The translations under genes were made by a program, and so were the position numbers. Source: Caldilineaceae bacterium (lineage in GTDB: Bacteria; Chloroflexota; Anaerolineae; Caldilineales; Caldilineaceae). Taken from it: a DNA stretch of 64,000 bases. The stretch lies in contig JAPKMW010000059.1 in assembly GCA_026645575.1 (NCBI GenBank), positions 5,623-69,622 on the forward strand, given 5' to 3'. Below the pieces are notes generated by a model, which saw only the letters and a list, made by a program, of their open reading frames with translations, did no database searches and had not been told where the DNA came from. Shown one piece after another: positions 51,517 through 60,799 of the stretch; the first letter of the stretch is position 1, and each line of letters opens with the position of its first letter.

Positions 51517-52374
51517 TTACCGCTCAATGGGCAGGCGGACGCCGTTGCCCCATTCGGTCCACGAGCCGTCATAGTTGCGGACGTTGTTGTACCCCAGCAA
51601 ATAGGTCAGGACAAACCAGGTGTGGCTGCTGCGTTCGCCGATACGGCAGTAGGCGATCACGTTGTCACTCGGCTGTAACCCTTGTTCGCCTTCGTAGATG
51701 GCGCGCAGGTCCGCTGCGCTCTTGAAGGTGCCATCGGGGTTGGCCGCGCGCGCCCACGGCACACTCTTGGCGCCGGGGATATGACCACCACGCAACGCCC
51801 CTTCTTGCGGATAGTCGGCCATGTGGAGCAGTTCGCCCTTGTATTCGCCGGGGCTGCGCACATCGACCAATTTGCCGTTGACTTCCAGATGCGCCAGGAC
51901 ATCATCACGGAAGGCGCGGATGGGGGCATCATTGCGTACATTGGCAACAAAGTTGGTAGCAGGATAGCTTGGCACTTCACGTGTCACCGGGCGGCCTTCC
52001 GCTACCCACTTGGCGCGCCCGCCATCCATCACCTTGGCGTTGGCAAAGCCAAAGAGTTTGAAGACCCAGAAGGCGTAGGTCGCCCACCAGTTGTTCTTGT
52101 CGCCATAAAAGACGACGGTGGTGTTGGCGTCGATGCCGTTGGTGCGTAAGACTTTTTCAAATTGTTCTTTGCTAATGTAGTCGCGCACGGTCGGGTCATT
52201 GAGATCGGCGTGCCAGTCGATCTTGACGGCGCCGGGAATGTGGCCGGTGTCATAGAGCAGAATATCCTCGTTGCTTTCGACAAGGCGGACATTGGGATCT
52301 TGTAGATGTTCCGCCACCCAGGCAGTGCTGACTAGAACTTCCGGGTGGGCGTAGCCTTTGCTTTCGATGGTCAT
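51517..52374 (-). CDS. two-domain rhodanese (thiosulfate/3-mercaptopyruvate sulfurtransferase)
   Basis: A 285-residue tandem-rhodanese protein. The N-terminal domain (about 15-135; [30 protein letters not shown]) has no active Cys. The C-terminal domain (about 150-285; [23 protein letters not shown]) has the loop [14 protein letters not shown] with the catalytic Cys. It would transfer sulfane sulfur from thiosulfate or mercaptopyruvate, and in a suf operon may feed or detoxify sulfur for SufS. A GAGGAG site lies upstream of the ATG. Confidence 0.92.
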   Translation of the reverse strand: MTIESKGYAHPEVLVSTAWVAEHLQDPNVRLVESNEDILLYDTGHIPGAVKIDWHADLNDPTVRDYISKEQFEKVLRTNGIDANTTVVFYGDKNNWWATYAFWVFKLFGFANAKVMDGGRAKWVAEGRPVTREVPSYPATNFVANVRNDAPIRAFRDDVLAHLEVNGKLVDVRSPGEYKGELLHMADYPQEGALRGGHIPGAKSVPWARAANPDGTFKSAADLRAIYEGEQGLQPSDNVIAYCRIGERSSHTWFVLTYLLGYNNVRNYDGSWTEWGNGVRLPIER

Positions 52375-52682
52375 TGATTTGCTCCTCGTTATGTCTTTGG
52401 TGTTTGCGTCTTAAAAAATCGTGTTATCGTGACAGCTACCGCTGTTGAGATGGCTATGCCCTAAGGATCAGACTACAACCCTTAGGGCAGGCTACAGATG
52501 CAGCCGGCTTTCCACAAACACAGACACAACTGTTTATCAAAAATGCGCATCATCTCACGTCCAATCTACTGGAATGCTAGGCTATCAGTAACACGATCAA
52601 GCAGTATAGCCTTTTCAGCAAAAAATGGCATCTTCTAACAGGTAGAAAATGCCATTTCTGTTTAGCCTATAAAAAGGTAGCC
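52375..52682. other. 308-bp intergenic region between sufD and rhodanese
   Basis: It holds the sufD terminator at 52619-52657 and a 9-bp inverted repeat GCCCTAAGG/CCTTAGGGC (52458-52466 and 52480-52488). No coding sequence is seen. The terminator suggests the rhodanese-sufS part has its own promoter in this gap, though none was clear. Confidence 0.6.
52619..52657 (-). terminator. intrinsic terminator after sufD
   Basis: On the minus strand, AATGGCATTTTCTA (52656-52643) pairs with TAGAAGATGCCATT (52637-52624), followed by TTTT (to 52620). It splits sufRCBD from the downstream rhodanese-sufS-sufU part. Confidence 0.75.
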
Positions 52683-54071
52683 TTAACCGCCGATCTTGCG
52701 CTCGATGACGCTTTCCAGCTTAGTGACGACACTTTCCACCGGCACCCGATCCAGCACCGCCTGGAAGAAGCCTTGCACGATCATGCGTTCGGCCTGGGCG
52801 CGGGAGAGGCCGCGAGCCATGAGGTAGAAGACATATTCATCTTCGACCTGGGCGGCAGTGGCGCCGTGGGTGCAGCGCACATCATCGGCCTGAATCTCCA
52901 GACCAGGGATGCTGTCGGCGCGGGCCGTGCTGTCCAGAATGAGATTGCCGTTGCGTTGGTAGGCGTCGGTCTTTTGGGCGCCGGGCAGCACATGGATCTG
53001 GCCCATGTAGACGCTGCGGGCGTGTTCCTTGAGCGCGCCGTTAAAGAGCAGATCGCTAAAGCAGTTCGGCACGCGATGGATCTGCAAGGTCTGGTGGTCA
53101 ATGTGCTGGCGCCCGGTGGGGAAGTAGATGCCCAACAGTTCGCCATGACCGCCTTTGCCATTCATGTCCAGATCGAGGAACGCCTTGGTCAGGCGGCTGC
53201 CCCAACTGACTTGAATCCAGCGCAAGTCGGTATCCTTGCCCATGTGGGCGCGACCGGTGATGAAATTCCAGGTCGAGTGGTCAAAGTCCTGGAGGTTCAT
53301 GTAGCGAACCTTGCTGTTGTCCTTGACGATCAATTCGACTACGCTGCTCTGCATTCCATCCTGGCCGCCGATTAGATCATCGACCACCGTCACTTCGGCG
53401 CCCTCTTCGGCCACCAGCAAGGTGTGATGATAGCCACCGACACCAATGCCCTGGTTCAGGATCACCTGCAAAGGCAATTCGACTTTGGTGTTCTTTGGCA
53501 CATAGATAAAGGCGCCAGTGTCCCAGAGAGCGGCATGAAGCGCGGTAAATTTATTATGTTCCGGCTTCACGGCTTGTGTCATAAAGTATTGCTGTACCAA
53601 CGCCGGGTACTCATGGACGGCAGATTGGAGATCGGTAAAGATAACGCCTTTGCCGGCCAGGTCTTCGCTCATATCGCGATAGCGCACGCCGCCATCTTCA
53701 AAGACCAGACTGGCGGCGCTGTCCATCTCATCCAATTCGTGCTGAATCTGCGCGCCCAAGATTTCATCGACATCAGCACTGGGTTGGGCAAAGGGTTGAA
53801 ACTTGTCCAGCTTAAAGCTGGTCAAGCGGGTGCGGCGCCAATCTTCGTCGGTCGCTTTGGGCCACGGGATTGATTCAAAGGTGCGCCAAGCCGCTAAGCG
53901 CTGTTCCAACATCCAGGCTGGTTCATTTTTCGCCGCCGAAGCCGCCCTCACCGTCGCTTCGCTAAAGCCTGCCGGACGCTCCACCATTTTATGACCGTTC
54001 ATGCTATGTACGCCATTAAGACGTTCGACCACAGGTTCTTTTACTAATACAGTCACAGTTTTTTCTCCCAT
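52683..54071 (-). CDS. sufD: SufD-type Fe-S scaffold subunit
   Basis: A 462-residue SufB/D-family protein with the SufD traits: N-terminal helical part (PAWMLEQRLAAWRTFESIPW), a beta-helix core (about 140-400), GAFIYVPKNTKVELPLQVIL near residue 187, and the C-terminal DDVRCTHGATAAQVEDEYVF with LMARGLSRAQAERMI (the conserved His and helix that meets SufC). SufD with SufB and SufC forms the cluster-building complex. It follows sufB, with a hairpin spacer of 91 bases between them. Confidence 0.93.
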   Translation of the reverse strand: MGEKTVTVLVKEPVVERLNGVHSMNGHKMVERPAGFSEATVRAASAAKNEPAWMLEQRLAAWRTFESIPWPKATDEDWRRTRLTSFKLDKFQPFAQPSADVDEILGAQIQHELDEMDSAASLVFEDGGVRYRDMSEDLAGKGVIFTDLQSAVHEYPALVQQYFMTQAVKPEHNKFTALHAALWDTGAFIYVPKNTKVELPLQVILNQGIGVGGYHHTLLVAEEGAEVTVVDDLIGGQDGMQSSVVELIVKDNSKVRYMNLQDFDHSTWNFITGRAHMGKDTDLRWIQVSWGSRLTKAFLDLDMNGKGGHGELLGIYFPTGRQHIDHQTLQIHRVPNCFSDLLFNGALKEHARSVYMGQIHVLPGAQKTDAYQRNGNLILDSTARADSIPGLEIQADDVRCTHGATAAQVEDEYVFYLMARGLSRAQAERMIVQGFFQAVLDRVPVESVVTKLESVIERKIGG

Positions 54072-54162
54072 TTTGGAATTACGAGTTACGAATTACGAAT
54101 TACGAGAACGGCTCAATGGCGACCCAATCTCGTAATTCGTAATTCAAAAATCGTAAATCGTT
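54072..54162. repeat. short-word tandem inverted repeat (ATTACGAATTACGA)
   Basis: GGAATTACGAGTTACGAATT and ACGAATTACGAG (54075-54106) face TCTCGTAATTCGTAATTC and TCGTAAATCG (54128-54160). It fills the gap between sufB and sufD, so it should be part of the suf message. Confidence 0.85.
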
Positions 54163-55578
54163 TTACCCAATGCTGCCTTCCATCTGCAACTGGATCAGAC
54201 GGTTCATCTCCACGGCATATTCCATGGGCAGTTCTTTGACCAACGGCTCAATAAAGCCGCCGACAATCATCGCTGCCGCTTCGTCTTCGCCGATACCGCG
54301 GCTCATGAGATAGAAAAGCTGCTCTTCCCCAATCTTGCTGACCGACGCTTCGTGACCAACGGCCACATTGTCTTCTTCGATCTCAATGTAGGGATAGGTG
54401 TCAGAGCGGCTAGCTTCATCGAGCAGGAGCGCGTCACAGACGACGTTGCTCTTGCTATGATGGGCGCCCTTGGCAACCTTGAGCAGACCACGATAGCTGG
54501 CGCGACCGCCATCCTTGCTGATCGACTTGGAGACAATCTTCGAGCTGGTGTAGGGGGCGCCATGAACCACCTTGCCACCGGCATCCTGATGTTGACCCTT
54601 GCCCGCAAAGGCAATGGAAAGAATTTCGCCATGCGCCTTTGGCCCCATCATGTAGACGGCAGGGTACTTCATCGTCACCTTGCTACCCAGGTTGCCATCG
54701 ATCCACTCCATTGTGGCGCCTTCATGGGCGACAGTCCGCTTCGTCACCAGATTGTAGACATCGGTGCTCCAGTTCTGGATCGTGGTATAGCGGCAACGGG
54801 CATTCTTCTTGACGATAATCTCGACAACGGCGCTGTGCAGACTGTTGCTACTGTAAATGGGCGCTGTGCAGCCTTCAACATAGTGGACGCTGGCGCCTTC
54901 TTCGACGATAATCAGCGTGCGCTCAAACTGGCCCATGTTCTCAGCGTTGATGCGGAAGTACGCCTGCAACGGAATATCGACCTGAACGCCCTTGGGCACA
55001 TAGACAAAGCTGCCACCGCTCCAGACGGCACTGTTCAATGCAGCAAACTTGTTATCCGCCGCCGGGATGATGGTGGCGAAATATTCGCGCACAATGTCCT
55101 CATGTTCGCGCAGACCAGTGTCCATGTCAAGGAAGATCACGCCGATCTTTTCCCACTCCTCGCGTAGACTGTGATAGACCACTTCCGAGTCATATTGGGC
55201 GCCGACGCCGGCCAGGAACTTGCGTTCGGCTTCGGGAATGCCCAGGCGCTCAAAGGTGTTCTTGATGCTCTCCGGCACATCGTCCCAATTCTTTTCCGTG
55301 CCGGAAGAGGGTTTCAGGTAGTAAAAAATATCATCAAAGTCAATCCCGCTGAGGTCAGCGCCCCAGTTGGGCATGGGCTTGGAATAGAAAATGTCCAATG
55401 CCTCATGGCGGAACTTGCGCATCCAATCCGGCTCATTCTTGTGATCCGAAATTTGGTCAATCACGGCATGGTTCAGCCCCTTGGCCGTCTTAAAGACCGC
55501 CTGCTCCTGATCATGAAAGCCGTACTGATATTCCTGCTTCACATCATTCAAATATACTTGATCGGCTTGTGTAGCCAT
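54163..55578 (-). CDS. sufB: SufB-type Fe-S scaffold subunit
   Basis: A 471-residue Suf[21 protein letters not shown] near the start, [12 protein letters not shown] near 82, [20 protein letters not shown] near 190, [20 protein letters not shown] near 232 (the conserved Cys), and the C-terminal [20 protein letters not shown] with [15 protein letters not shown] near residues 400-437. It is the main scaffold of SufBCD. The ATG at 55578 has a strong AAGGAGA. It is the second structural gene of the operon after sufC. Confidence 0.95.
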   Translation of the reverse strand: MATQADQVYLNDVKQEYQYGFHDQEQAVFKTAKGLNHAVIDQISDHKNEPDWMRKFRHEALDIFYSKPMPNWGADLSGIDFDDIFYYLKPSSGTEKNWDDVPESIKNTFERLGIPEAERKFLAGVGAQYDSEVVYHSLREEWEKIGVIFLDMDTGLREHEDIVREYFATIIPAADNKFAALNSAVWSGGSFVYVPKGVQVDIPLQAYFRINAENMGQFERTLIIVEEGASVHYVEGCTAPIYSSNSLHSAVVEIIVKKNARCRYTTIQNWSTDVYNLVTKRTVAHEGATMEWIDGNLGSKVTMKYPAVYMMGPKAHGEILSIAFAGKGQHQDAGGKVVHGAPYTSSKIVSKSISKDGGRASYRGLLKVAKGAHHSKSNVVCDALLLDEASRSDTYPYIEIEEDNVAVGHEASVSKIGEEQLFYLMSRGIGEDEAAAMIVGGFIEPLVKELPMEYAVEMNRLIQLQMEGSIG

Positions 55579-55656
55579 GTTGCTCTCCTTAAGTCAAAAT
55601 CTCTGAATCTCTTTATCTCTTAATCTCTGCGGATACTGAGAGATTGAGAGATTTCA
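55579..55656. repeat. short-word tandem inverted repeat (AATCTCT / GAGAGATT)
   Basis: AAATCTCTGAATCTCTTTAT and CTCTTAATCTCT (55597-55628) face GAGAGATTGAGAGATTT (55638-55654). It lies between sufC and sufB, using the same word as the outer arms at 6842-7029. Confidence 0.8.
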
Positions 55657-56469
55657 TTACGCCGCCACCGGTTGGGCGACACCAAATTCCTGCTCGACCC
55701 AGCCATAGCCCCGCTCTTCCAGTTGCAGCGCTAGTTCGATGCCGCCGGTCTTGACAATGCGACCACCGTAGAAGATGCTCACAAAGTCAGGCTTGACATA
55801 GTTGAGCAGGCGCTGGTAATGGGTAATCATCAAAAAGCCCCGCTCCGGCGTCGCTAGTTTGTTGATGCCGTCGGAGACAATGCGCAGGGCGTCAATATCG
55901 AGACCGGAGTCGGATTCGTCGAGAATCGCAAATTTGGGCGCCAACATCGCCATCTGTAACACTTCGGTGCGCTTCTTCTCGCCACCGGAGAAGCCGTCAT
56001 TCAAATAGCGACGGGCAAAGCTGGCATCGACGTTGTATTCCTTCATCTTGTCATTCAATTCACGGCGAAATTCGCGCATGGGCATGAGGTTACTGCCGAT
56101 GACACCATTGTTGGTGGTGCTGCCGCCCTGTTCCGTGTAGCCGCGCACATTAGAAACGGCGGTGCGCAGGAAGTTCGCCACACTCACGCCTGGCACGGCG
56201 ACTGGATACTGGAAGGCCAGGAAAATGCCGGCTTTAGTGCGTTCGTCAGCTTCCATTGCCAAAACACTCTCGCCGTCGATCAAGATGTCCCCTTCGGTCA
56301 CTTCATAGTGGGGGTGACCGGCAATGACATAAGCCAGGGTGGATTTACCGGAACCATTCGGCCCCATCAGGGCGTGAACTTCACCACTGCGCAACGTCAA
56401 ATTGACGCCCTTCAAAATTTCCGTATCCTCCACCTTAGCGTGAAGATTGCGAATTTCCAAAACACTCAT
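55657..56469 (-). CDS. sufC: SufC-type ATPase
   Basis: A 270-residue ABC ATPase of the SufC type: [20 protein letters not shown], Walker [21 protein letters not shown] near residue 36, Q-loop [19 protein letters not shown] near residue 90, signature [13 protein letters not shown] near 155, Walker [17 protein letters not shown] near 178, and the switch His (MITHYQRLL). It powers the SufBCD complex. A good AAGGAG precedes the ATG. It follows sufR by 83 bases. Confidence 0.95.
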   Translation of the reverse strand: MSVLEIRNLHAKVEDTEILKGVNLTLRSGEVHALMGPNGSGKSTLAYVIAGHPHYEVTEGDILIDGESVLAMEADERTKAGIFLAFQYPVAVPGVSVANFLRTAVSNVRGYTEQGGSTTNNGVIGSNLMPMREFRRELNDKMKEYNVDASFARRYLNDGFSGGEKKRTEVLQMAMLAPKFAILDESDSGLDIDALRIVSDGINKLATPERGFLMITHYQRLLNYVKPDFVSIFYGGRIVKTGGIELALQLEERGYGWVEQEFGVAQPVAA

Positions 56470-56552
56470 GAGTTTTTACTCCTTACTTATTCTCATCCTT
56501 ACTTGCTATCACAAGTTGCGACGATTTTTATTTATTTCTTTAAAAGAATTGC

Positions 56553-57233
56553 TTAGCTTTGTAACTCGATGGCAGTGGTTGCTTTACTGGTTTGGCCGCT
56601 AGGGCGCACTTCAAATGAGCAACCATGATGACCATCCATCATACAGTTGGTCAGGGCCACTTCGGAGCCGAGCACCTGGCGCAACATGGCCTTATCCATC
56701 TCACAGATCTCCCGATGTTCCTGGGCTAATTCATGATAGGGGCAGTTATAAGTGTGCAGGATAATAGCGTCCCGCTCGTTGGTCGTGACATCGGCCAGGA
56801 CCCCGCGTTGGTGTAACGCTGTTGCCAACTCTTCCACCCGTTCCTGTAACACTTTGGAGCGCACCGAAGAGGCATAGCGATTCGCCAGGCGGTTGCTGAC
56901 GCGCGCCAACAAAATATTGGTACGCTCTTTCCCCTCTAAGGCAAAGACCTCTTGCAATAAGGTCAATGCTAGATCATCACAGTGGCAAGCAAAGAGATTG
57001 CGTCCTTGTTCCGTAACTGTATAGGTGTGATGCGGTCGTCCAACCCCAGTATTGACGGCCTTGCGTTCAATGTAGCCCTCCATTTGTAAGGTCGTCAAAT
57101 GTTGACGCACTGCCGTTGTGGTAATGCTCAACAGTTGTTCTAAATCCTTGATGGTGGCCGAGCCGTTGCGTTGCATGTATTCCAGGATTTGCCAAACCGC
57201 CGTATCTCGATTTTGATAAGCTCCGAATGACAT
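56553..57233 (-). CDS. sufR: SufR-type iron-sulfur transcriptional repressor
   Basis: A 227-residue regulator with an N-terminal winged helix (TAVWQILEYMQRNGSATIKD; TTTAVRQHLTTLQMEGYIER; GRPHHTYTVTEQG) and a C-terminal cluster domain with the SufR Cys set: NCPYHELAQEHREIC (near 170-185) and NCMMDGHHGC (near 202-211). In cyanobacteria SufR binds a 4Fe-4S cluster and represses the suf operon when clusters are plentiful. Here it heads the operon in the same direction. The ATG at 57233 has AGGAAG upstream. A strong promoter overlapped by repeated motifs lies at 57315-57364. Confidence 0.92.
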   Translation of the reverse strand: MSFGAYQNRDTAVWQILEYMQRNGSATIKDLEQLLSITTTAVRQHLTTLQMEGYIERKAVNTGVGRPHHTYTVTEQGRNLFACHCDDLALTLLQEVFALEGKERTNILLARVSNRLANRYASSVRSKVLQERVEELATALHQRGVLADVTTNERDAIILHTYNCPYHELAQEHREICEMDKAMLRQVLGSEVALTNCMMDGHHGCSFEVRPSGQTSKATTAIELQS

Positions 57234-57314
57234 GGACTTCCTTCCGTTGCTACACAAGACTCCTGCGCACGAACGTGGACGGCGCTTCTATTATGCGGTA
57301 GCCGCACAATAGAA

Positions 57315-57364
57315 TAAAAACAGTTTATCATGCTAAAATAGTTTTGTCAAATAAAACTGTTTTA
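57315..57364 (-). promoter_or_regulatory. sufR promoter with three operator-like motifs
   Basis: On the minus strand, a consensus -35 TTGACA (57345-57350) and -10 TAAACT (57322-57327) are spaced by 17 bases. Three related quasi-palindromes overlap it at near-equal spacing: AAAACAGTTTA (about 57317-57327), AAAATAGTTTTG (57335-57346) and AAAACTGTTTTA (57353-57364). Autorepression by SufR would fit this layout; the known cyanobacterial SufR box (CAAC-N6-GTTG) is different. Confidence 0.6.
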
Positions 57365-57430
57365 ATGTTTAAATATAACGAAAGTGCAGTGGTGGATACG
57401 GATAGGAATGGTGAGCGGAAAAAGAACAAA

Positions 57431-57485
57431 AATAAGAACAGGCGTTGCCCCCTTGACAACACCTGTTCTTATTCGTTGACTGACA
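57431..57485 (-). terminator. intrinsic terminator after the response regulator gene
   Basis: AATAAGAACAGGCGTTG (57431-57447) pairs with CAACACCTGTTCTTATT (57457-57473) with one mismatch. Read on the minus strand, TTTTTGTTCTTTTT follows, as for a Rho-independent terminator downstream of the gene ending at 57558. Confidence 0.75.
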
Positions 57486-57557
57486 AGAGTGATGGAAGCT
57501 GTGGGGCGCTTTAGGCGAAAGAAGCTGTACGATTACTGAGCTATTTCTGATGACAAT

Positions 57558-57992
57558 TTATGCCACTGCCGCTTGTAGAATAGGGGCATGCTCACGGGTG
57601 ACAGCAAAGGTGCGCTGACGGAGGACAGCATTCAGTACATGATCCAGATCACTTAGAGAAAAGGGTTTGTTCAGCACCGCATTGCACATGCTCTGCAATC
57701 GCTTGACAAGGGGATGATTTTGGTCTTCAGTCGTGTTTAAAATAAGTGGAATTTGTCGTGTCTCTGGTTGGGCTTGCAAGCTGAGCGCCATCTCATAGCC
57801 ATTCATCACTGGCATGTGAAAGTCAAGAACAATCAAGTCAGGGTGGTTGCGCTGGGCAGCTTCTACACCTTCCAGACCATTGCTGGCGGTCATCACCCGC
57901 CATTCAGGGTGAAATACTTGTAGAATATCACACAACGTTTCACGCATTAACGGGTTATCTTCAACCAAAAGAATTGTTGTGCCATCTACCAT
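57558..57992 (-). CDS. single-domain response regulator
   Basis: A 144-residue CheY-like receiver: the acidic pair VEDNP near residue 11, the phospho-acceptor Asp in LIVLDFHMPVMNGYEMALSL near residue 54, the Thr/Ser switch (ILNTTEDQN) near 86 and the Lys (VLNKPFSLSDL) near residue 108. No output domain. A very strong AGGAGG precedes the ATG. It lies downstream of the broken hybrid kinase and probably received phosphate from it or a related kinase. Confidence 0.92.
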   Translation of the reverse strand: MVDGTTILLVEDNPLMRETLCDILQVFHPEWRVMTASNGLEGVEAAQRNHPDLIVLDFHMPVMNGYEMALSLQAQPETRQIPLILNTTEDQNHPLVKRLQSMCNAVLNKPFSLSDLDHVLNAVLRQRTFAVTREHAPILQAAVA

Positions 57993-58258
57993 AGTTAGAC
58001 CTCCTGTTGTGAGCGGCTGCCGGCAGCAGAGGGGTCCTTTTTTTAACTACAGACGCTCAAATAAATAATATACCAAACCTCTTTCCTATCTTAACAAGGT
58101 GATCTTAAAAACTGATACAAAAATTCCTAAAAAACGCTTAAAAGGCACGCAATTCTCACCTTGCCTTATTGTTAATTACCACTCAAAATCAGTGGTACAA
58201 GTGATTTTCCAGTAATTTTGACTTACTTTCACCCTACAAATTACTACTATGTAAAGTC
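57993..58258. other. 266-bp spacer between hybrid kinase and response regulator
   Basis: Seen: a small hairpin TACCACTCAAAATCAGTGGTA (58177-58197, 7-8 bp stem) just after the kinase gene, and AT-rich sequence ahead of the regulator (GTATATTATTTATTTG on the minus strand) that may hold its promoter. No coding sequence. Confidence 0.5.
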
Positions 58259-60181
58259 CTACTCAACTGGCAACCACTGCTGGAGCAACGCTTGCAATTG
58301 CCTGGTTCCGACTGGCTTGCAAAGGTAAGCACTGGCGCCGGCGGCCAAATAGTGAGTTTCACACCCAACCCAGTGAATTGCCGACATGGCAATAATGGGC
58401 GTAGTTTGCAATTGTGTTTCACTACGCAAGGCGCTTAGAATAGCAGCCCCTTCTAGCGTCGGTAATTGCATATCAACCAACAGCAACGCCGGTTGTAGTG
58501 CCGCAGCTTTTTCAAGAACCTCCGTCGCTGTCTGGGCGACAACAACACGTAATCCATAACCGGTCAAGCAATGGGTCAACGCTGTAGTGACCAAGGCATG
58601 ATCATCGGCAACTAAAACCAACGGCAGGCCATTCGCCCATCGTGAAGCGGCGGCGTTTTTGCTTGCCGGCATGGTCGTTTCGTTTGTCGGCACGCGCCAG
58701 GGCAGAGAGATGGTAAAACGACTGCCGCCGCTACCACTACTTGCCACAGTGACGCTTCCGCCCTGCATCTCCACCAGCCGGTAGACCAACACCAGCCCCA
58801 AACCGCTGCCGGCATATTGACGCGCCAGCCGACTATCCAACTGGACAAAGGGCTTGAAAAGGCGAGAGAAGTCTGCGGGTGCAATACCGATGCCTGTATC
58901 CCACACCGCAAAGTGAACAATTTTATTCTCCGGATCGCCCTTAACTTCCAGACCGACGGTTCCGCCTTCCGGGGTAAACTTGATGGCATTGTCAAGTAAA
59001 TTCACCAAAATCTGTTTGAGCCGGCGATCATCGGTTTCAATGAGCCTGACTGTGGCATCAAGTTCCGTCGTGAGCCGGATCTGTTTACGTTGCGCCTTCT
59101 GTTTAATCAACATCAAGCTGGCCTGACAGACGGCATCAACGGCGGCTGGGCCTAATTCCAATGTAAACTGGCCGGCCTCAATTTTGGCAACATCCAAAAT
59201 ATCGGTGATCAACGCCAGCAAGTGACGACCACTTTGGTCGATATTGCGTAAGACGCCCTGTTGCTGTTCAGTAAGCGGTCCGTAAATATCCTCCTGGAGT
59301 GATTCGGTTAAGCCTAAGATGGCGGTTAGGGGTGTCCGTAGTTCGTGGCTCACACTGGCTAAAAACTCATCTTTGACACGCACCGCCTGGGCCAATCTTG
59401 TGTTGACCCGGTGCAACTCCTGGGCGCGCTGCTCAACCTCATCATACAAGAGACGATAGCGTGTTTCTGATTGGCGCAGCGCTTCCTCAACAGCTTGTTC
59501 GGCAGTGAGCGCCTCTTGTAATTGTTTGGTGCGCTCTTTATCCTGCAAACGTAAAAAGGCCACCCGCCGTAGTGCCCGTTTGCGCGCCACATGCGCAGAG
59601 ATGGCCAGCACCGATGCAGAGAGAAGGCCAAAGGTAAAATGAGTCCACTGACCATTCGCGGCGTGAATGGTTAAGGTTGCCAGGCCCCAACAACTGTAAA
59701 TGGCGACCAGCGCACCAGCTAGCCAGGCAGAAGAGAGAAAAAAGAAGCCGACGCCGACGACGAGCAGCAGTAGATTGGAACTTTGTAAGACATCATTGGT
59801 CAAGAAAAGATGAAGACTGCTGTTCAACCCAATCAAACCGGCAATCAAGGCGGCGCCGGCGTGCGCCCATTGCCCTTGCGGCTGTATACGCCGCTAGTGC
59901 GCTTGTAATACCATCATCAAGGCTGTGGTGCCAAAAGCGGTTGCACTCATGAACCAGGCAATGGGCGGTGGCAAAATCAGCAGATGGGCAAAGCCAAAGA
60001 AGAGATAGAGCCAGGCAAAACCTAGGGCAACCGGCGCTAGTGATTCTCCCATCCACTGGCTAAAGGCCGCGGCCACAGCAATCCGCCGCGCATCAAGCAC
60101 ATCCGGCCCGACAAGCGTTTCCTTTGACTGTCGGGCAAAAAATTTAGCAGGGTTGATGAAGTTAAGGTTAGTGCGATTCAT
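58259..60181 (-). pseudogene. membrane hybrid histidine kinase interrupted by an in-frame amber codon
   Basis: One continuous frame runs from ATG 60181 to the stop at 58259, broken only by TAG at 59894-59896 (codon 96). Before it: membrane spans (APVALGFAWLYLFFGFAHLL). After it: more spans (LLLLVVGVGFFFLSSAWLAG), a coiled coil, HisKA (LASVSHELRTPLTAILGL), N box (VNLLDNAIKFTPEGG), G1 (DTGIGIAPADFSRLFKPF), G2 (GSGLGLVLV) and a C-terminal receiver (VADDHAL, LLVDMQLP, YLCKPVG). The context reads QAH-TAG-RRIQPQGQW, where CAG would restore Gln. The downstream part (58259-59848, TTG start) could still be made as a 529-residue protein lacking part of the sensor. A true mutation or a sequence error cannot be told apart here. 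Confidence 0.8.
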
Positions 60182-60202
60182 CCTTCTATTTTGCCATAAA
60201 AA

Positions 60203-60282
60203 TAGGACTTACGCACAAGCCAGATCTTTGGGGTCTGTGAGCCCCTAAAGGTCTGTGGCGAAACCATCTTGCGTAAGTCCTA
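60203..60282. repeat. nested inverted repeat (TAGGACTTACGCA)
   Basis: TAGGACTTACGCA (60203-60215) pairs with TGCGTAAGTCCTA (60270-60282), with inner CTTTGGGG/CCCCTAAAG-type pairing. It lies just upstream of the hybrid kinase start. Confidence 0.7.
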
Positions 60283-60297
60283 AAAAGTCTAATTTTT

Positions 60298-60352
60298 GGT
60301 AACTACTCCGCTCCTAGCCAGTCACGGACTGGCTAGGAGCGGAGTAGTTACC
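60298..60352. repeat. CTCGTAGCCAGTC-family palindrome (most compact copy)
   Basis: GGTAACTACTCCGCTCCTAG (from 60298) starts a 26-base arm that pairs perfectly with 60327-60352 across a 3-base loop ACG. It shows the family end to end, with GTAACTA and TAGTTAC at the termini, and lies between the cytidine deaminase stop and the kinase start. Confidence 0.85.
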
Positions 60353-60395
60353 ATTTTTGTAAGATGCGTCAAACTGCACCAGAGCAGTGGTAGAG

Positions 60396-60797
60396 TTAGA
60401 CCATTAAATTCTCGCTGCGGAAGGCAAAAGGAAGTAAATCGGCGACGGTTGTTGTCGTGAAATTACCGTTGGCGTCGCTAATATAGACCTGCATCGCATA
60501 GCCTAATTCGGCCATCACCTGCCGGCAAATGCCACAAGGCGTGCCGCCATTTTGCGTAGCAACGGCAATGGCGACAAAGTCGCGATGACCTTGGGCCACT
60601 GCCGCCGTCAACGCCACCCGTTCAGCACAGAGCGTTGCGGGGTAGGAAGCGTTTTCCACATTGCAGCCAAGAATGACCGTACCATCGCTGGTTAATAGCG
60701 CAGCACCGACCAGATACCGACTATAGGGCGCGTAAGCCCGTTGCCGGGCGACAAGCGCTTGTTGCACCAGATCAACGGCGTTGATGGTTGGCGTCAT
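60396..60797 (-). CDS. cdd: cytidine deaminase
   Basis: A 133-residue homotetramer-type cytidine deaminase: AYAPYSRYLVGAALL near residue 20, the zinc motif CNVENASYPATLCAERVAL with the catalytic Glu near residues 47-65, and the second zinc motif PCGICRQVMAELG near 88. It turns cytidine or deoxycytidine into uridine or deoxyuridine for salvage. It lies two bases after the CNNM/CBS gene, so the two are in one operon, a pairing also common in Firmicutes and Chloroflexota. Confidence 0.93.
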   Translation of the reverse strand: MTPTINAVDLVQQALVARQRAYAPYSRYLVGAALLTSDGTVILGCNVENASYPATLCAERVALTAAVAQGHRDFVAIAVATQNGGTPCGICRQVMAELGYAMQVYISDANGNFTTTTVADLLPFAFRSENLMV

Positions 60798-60799
60798 GA

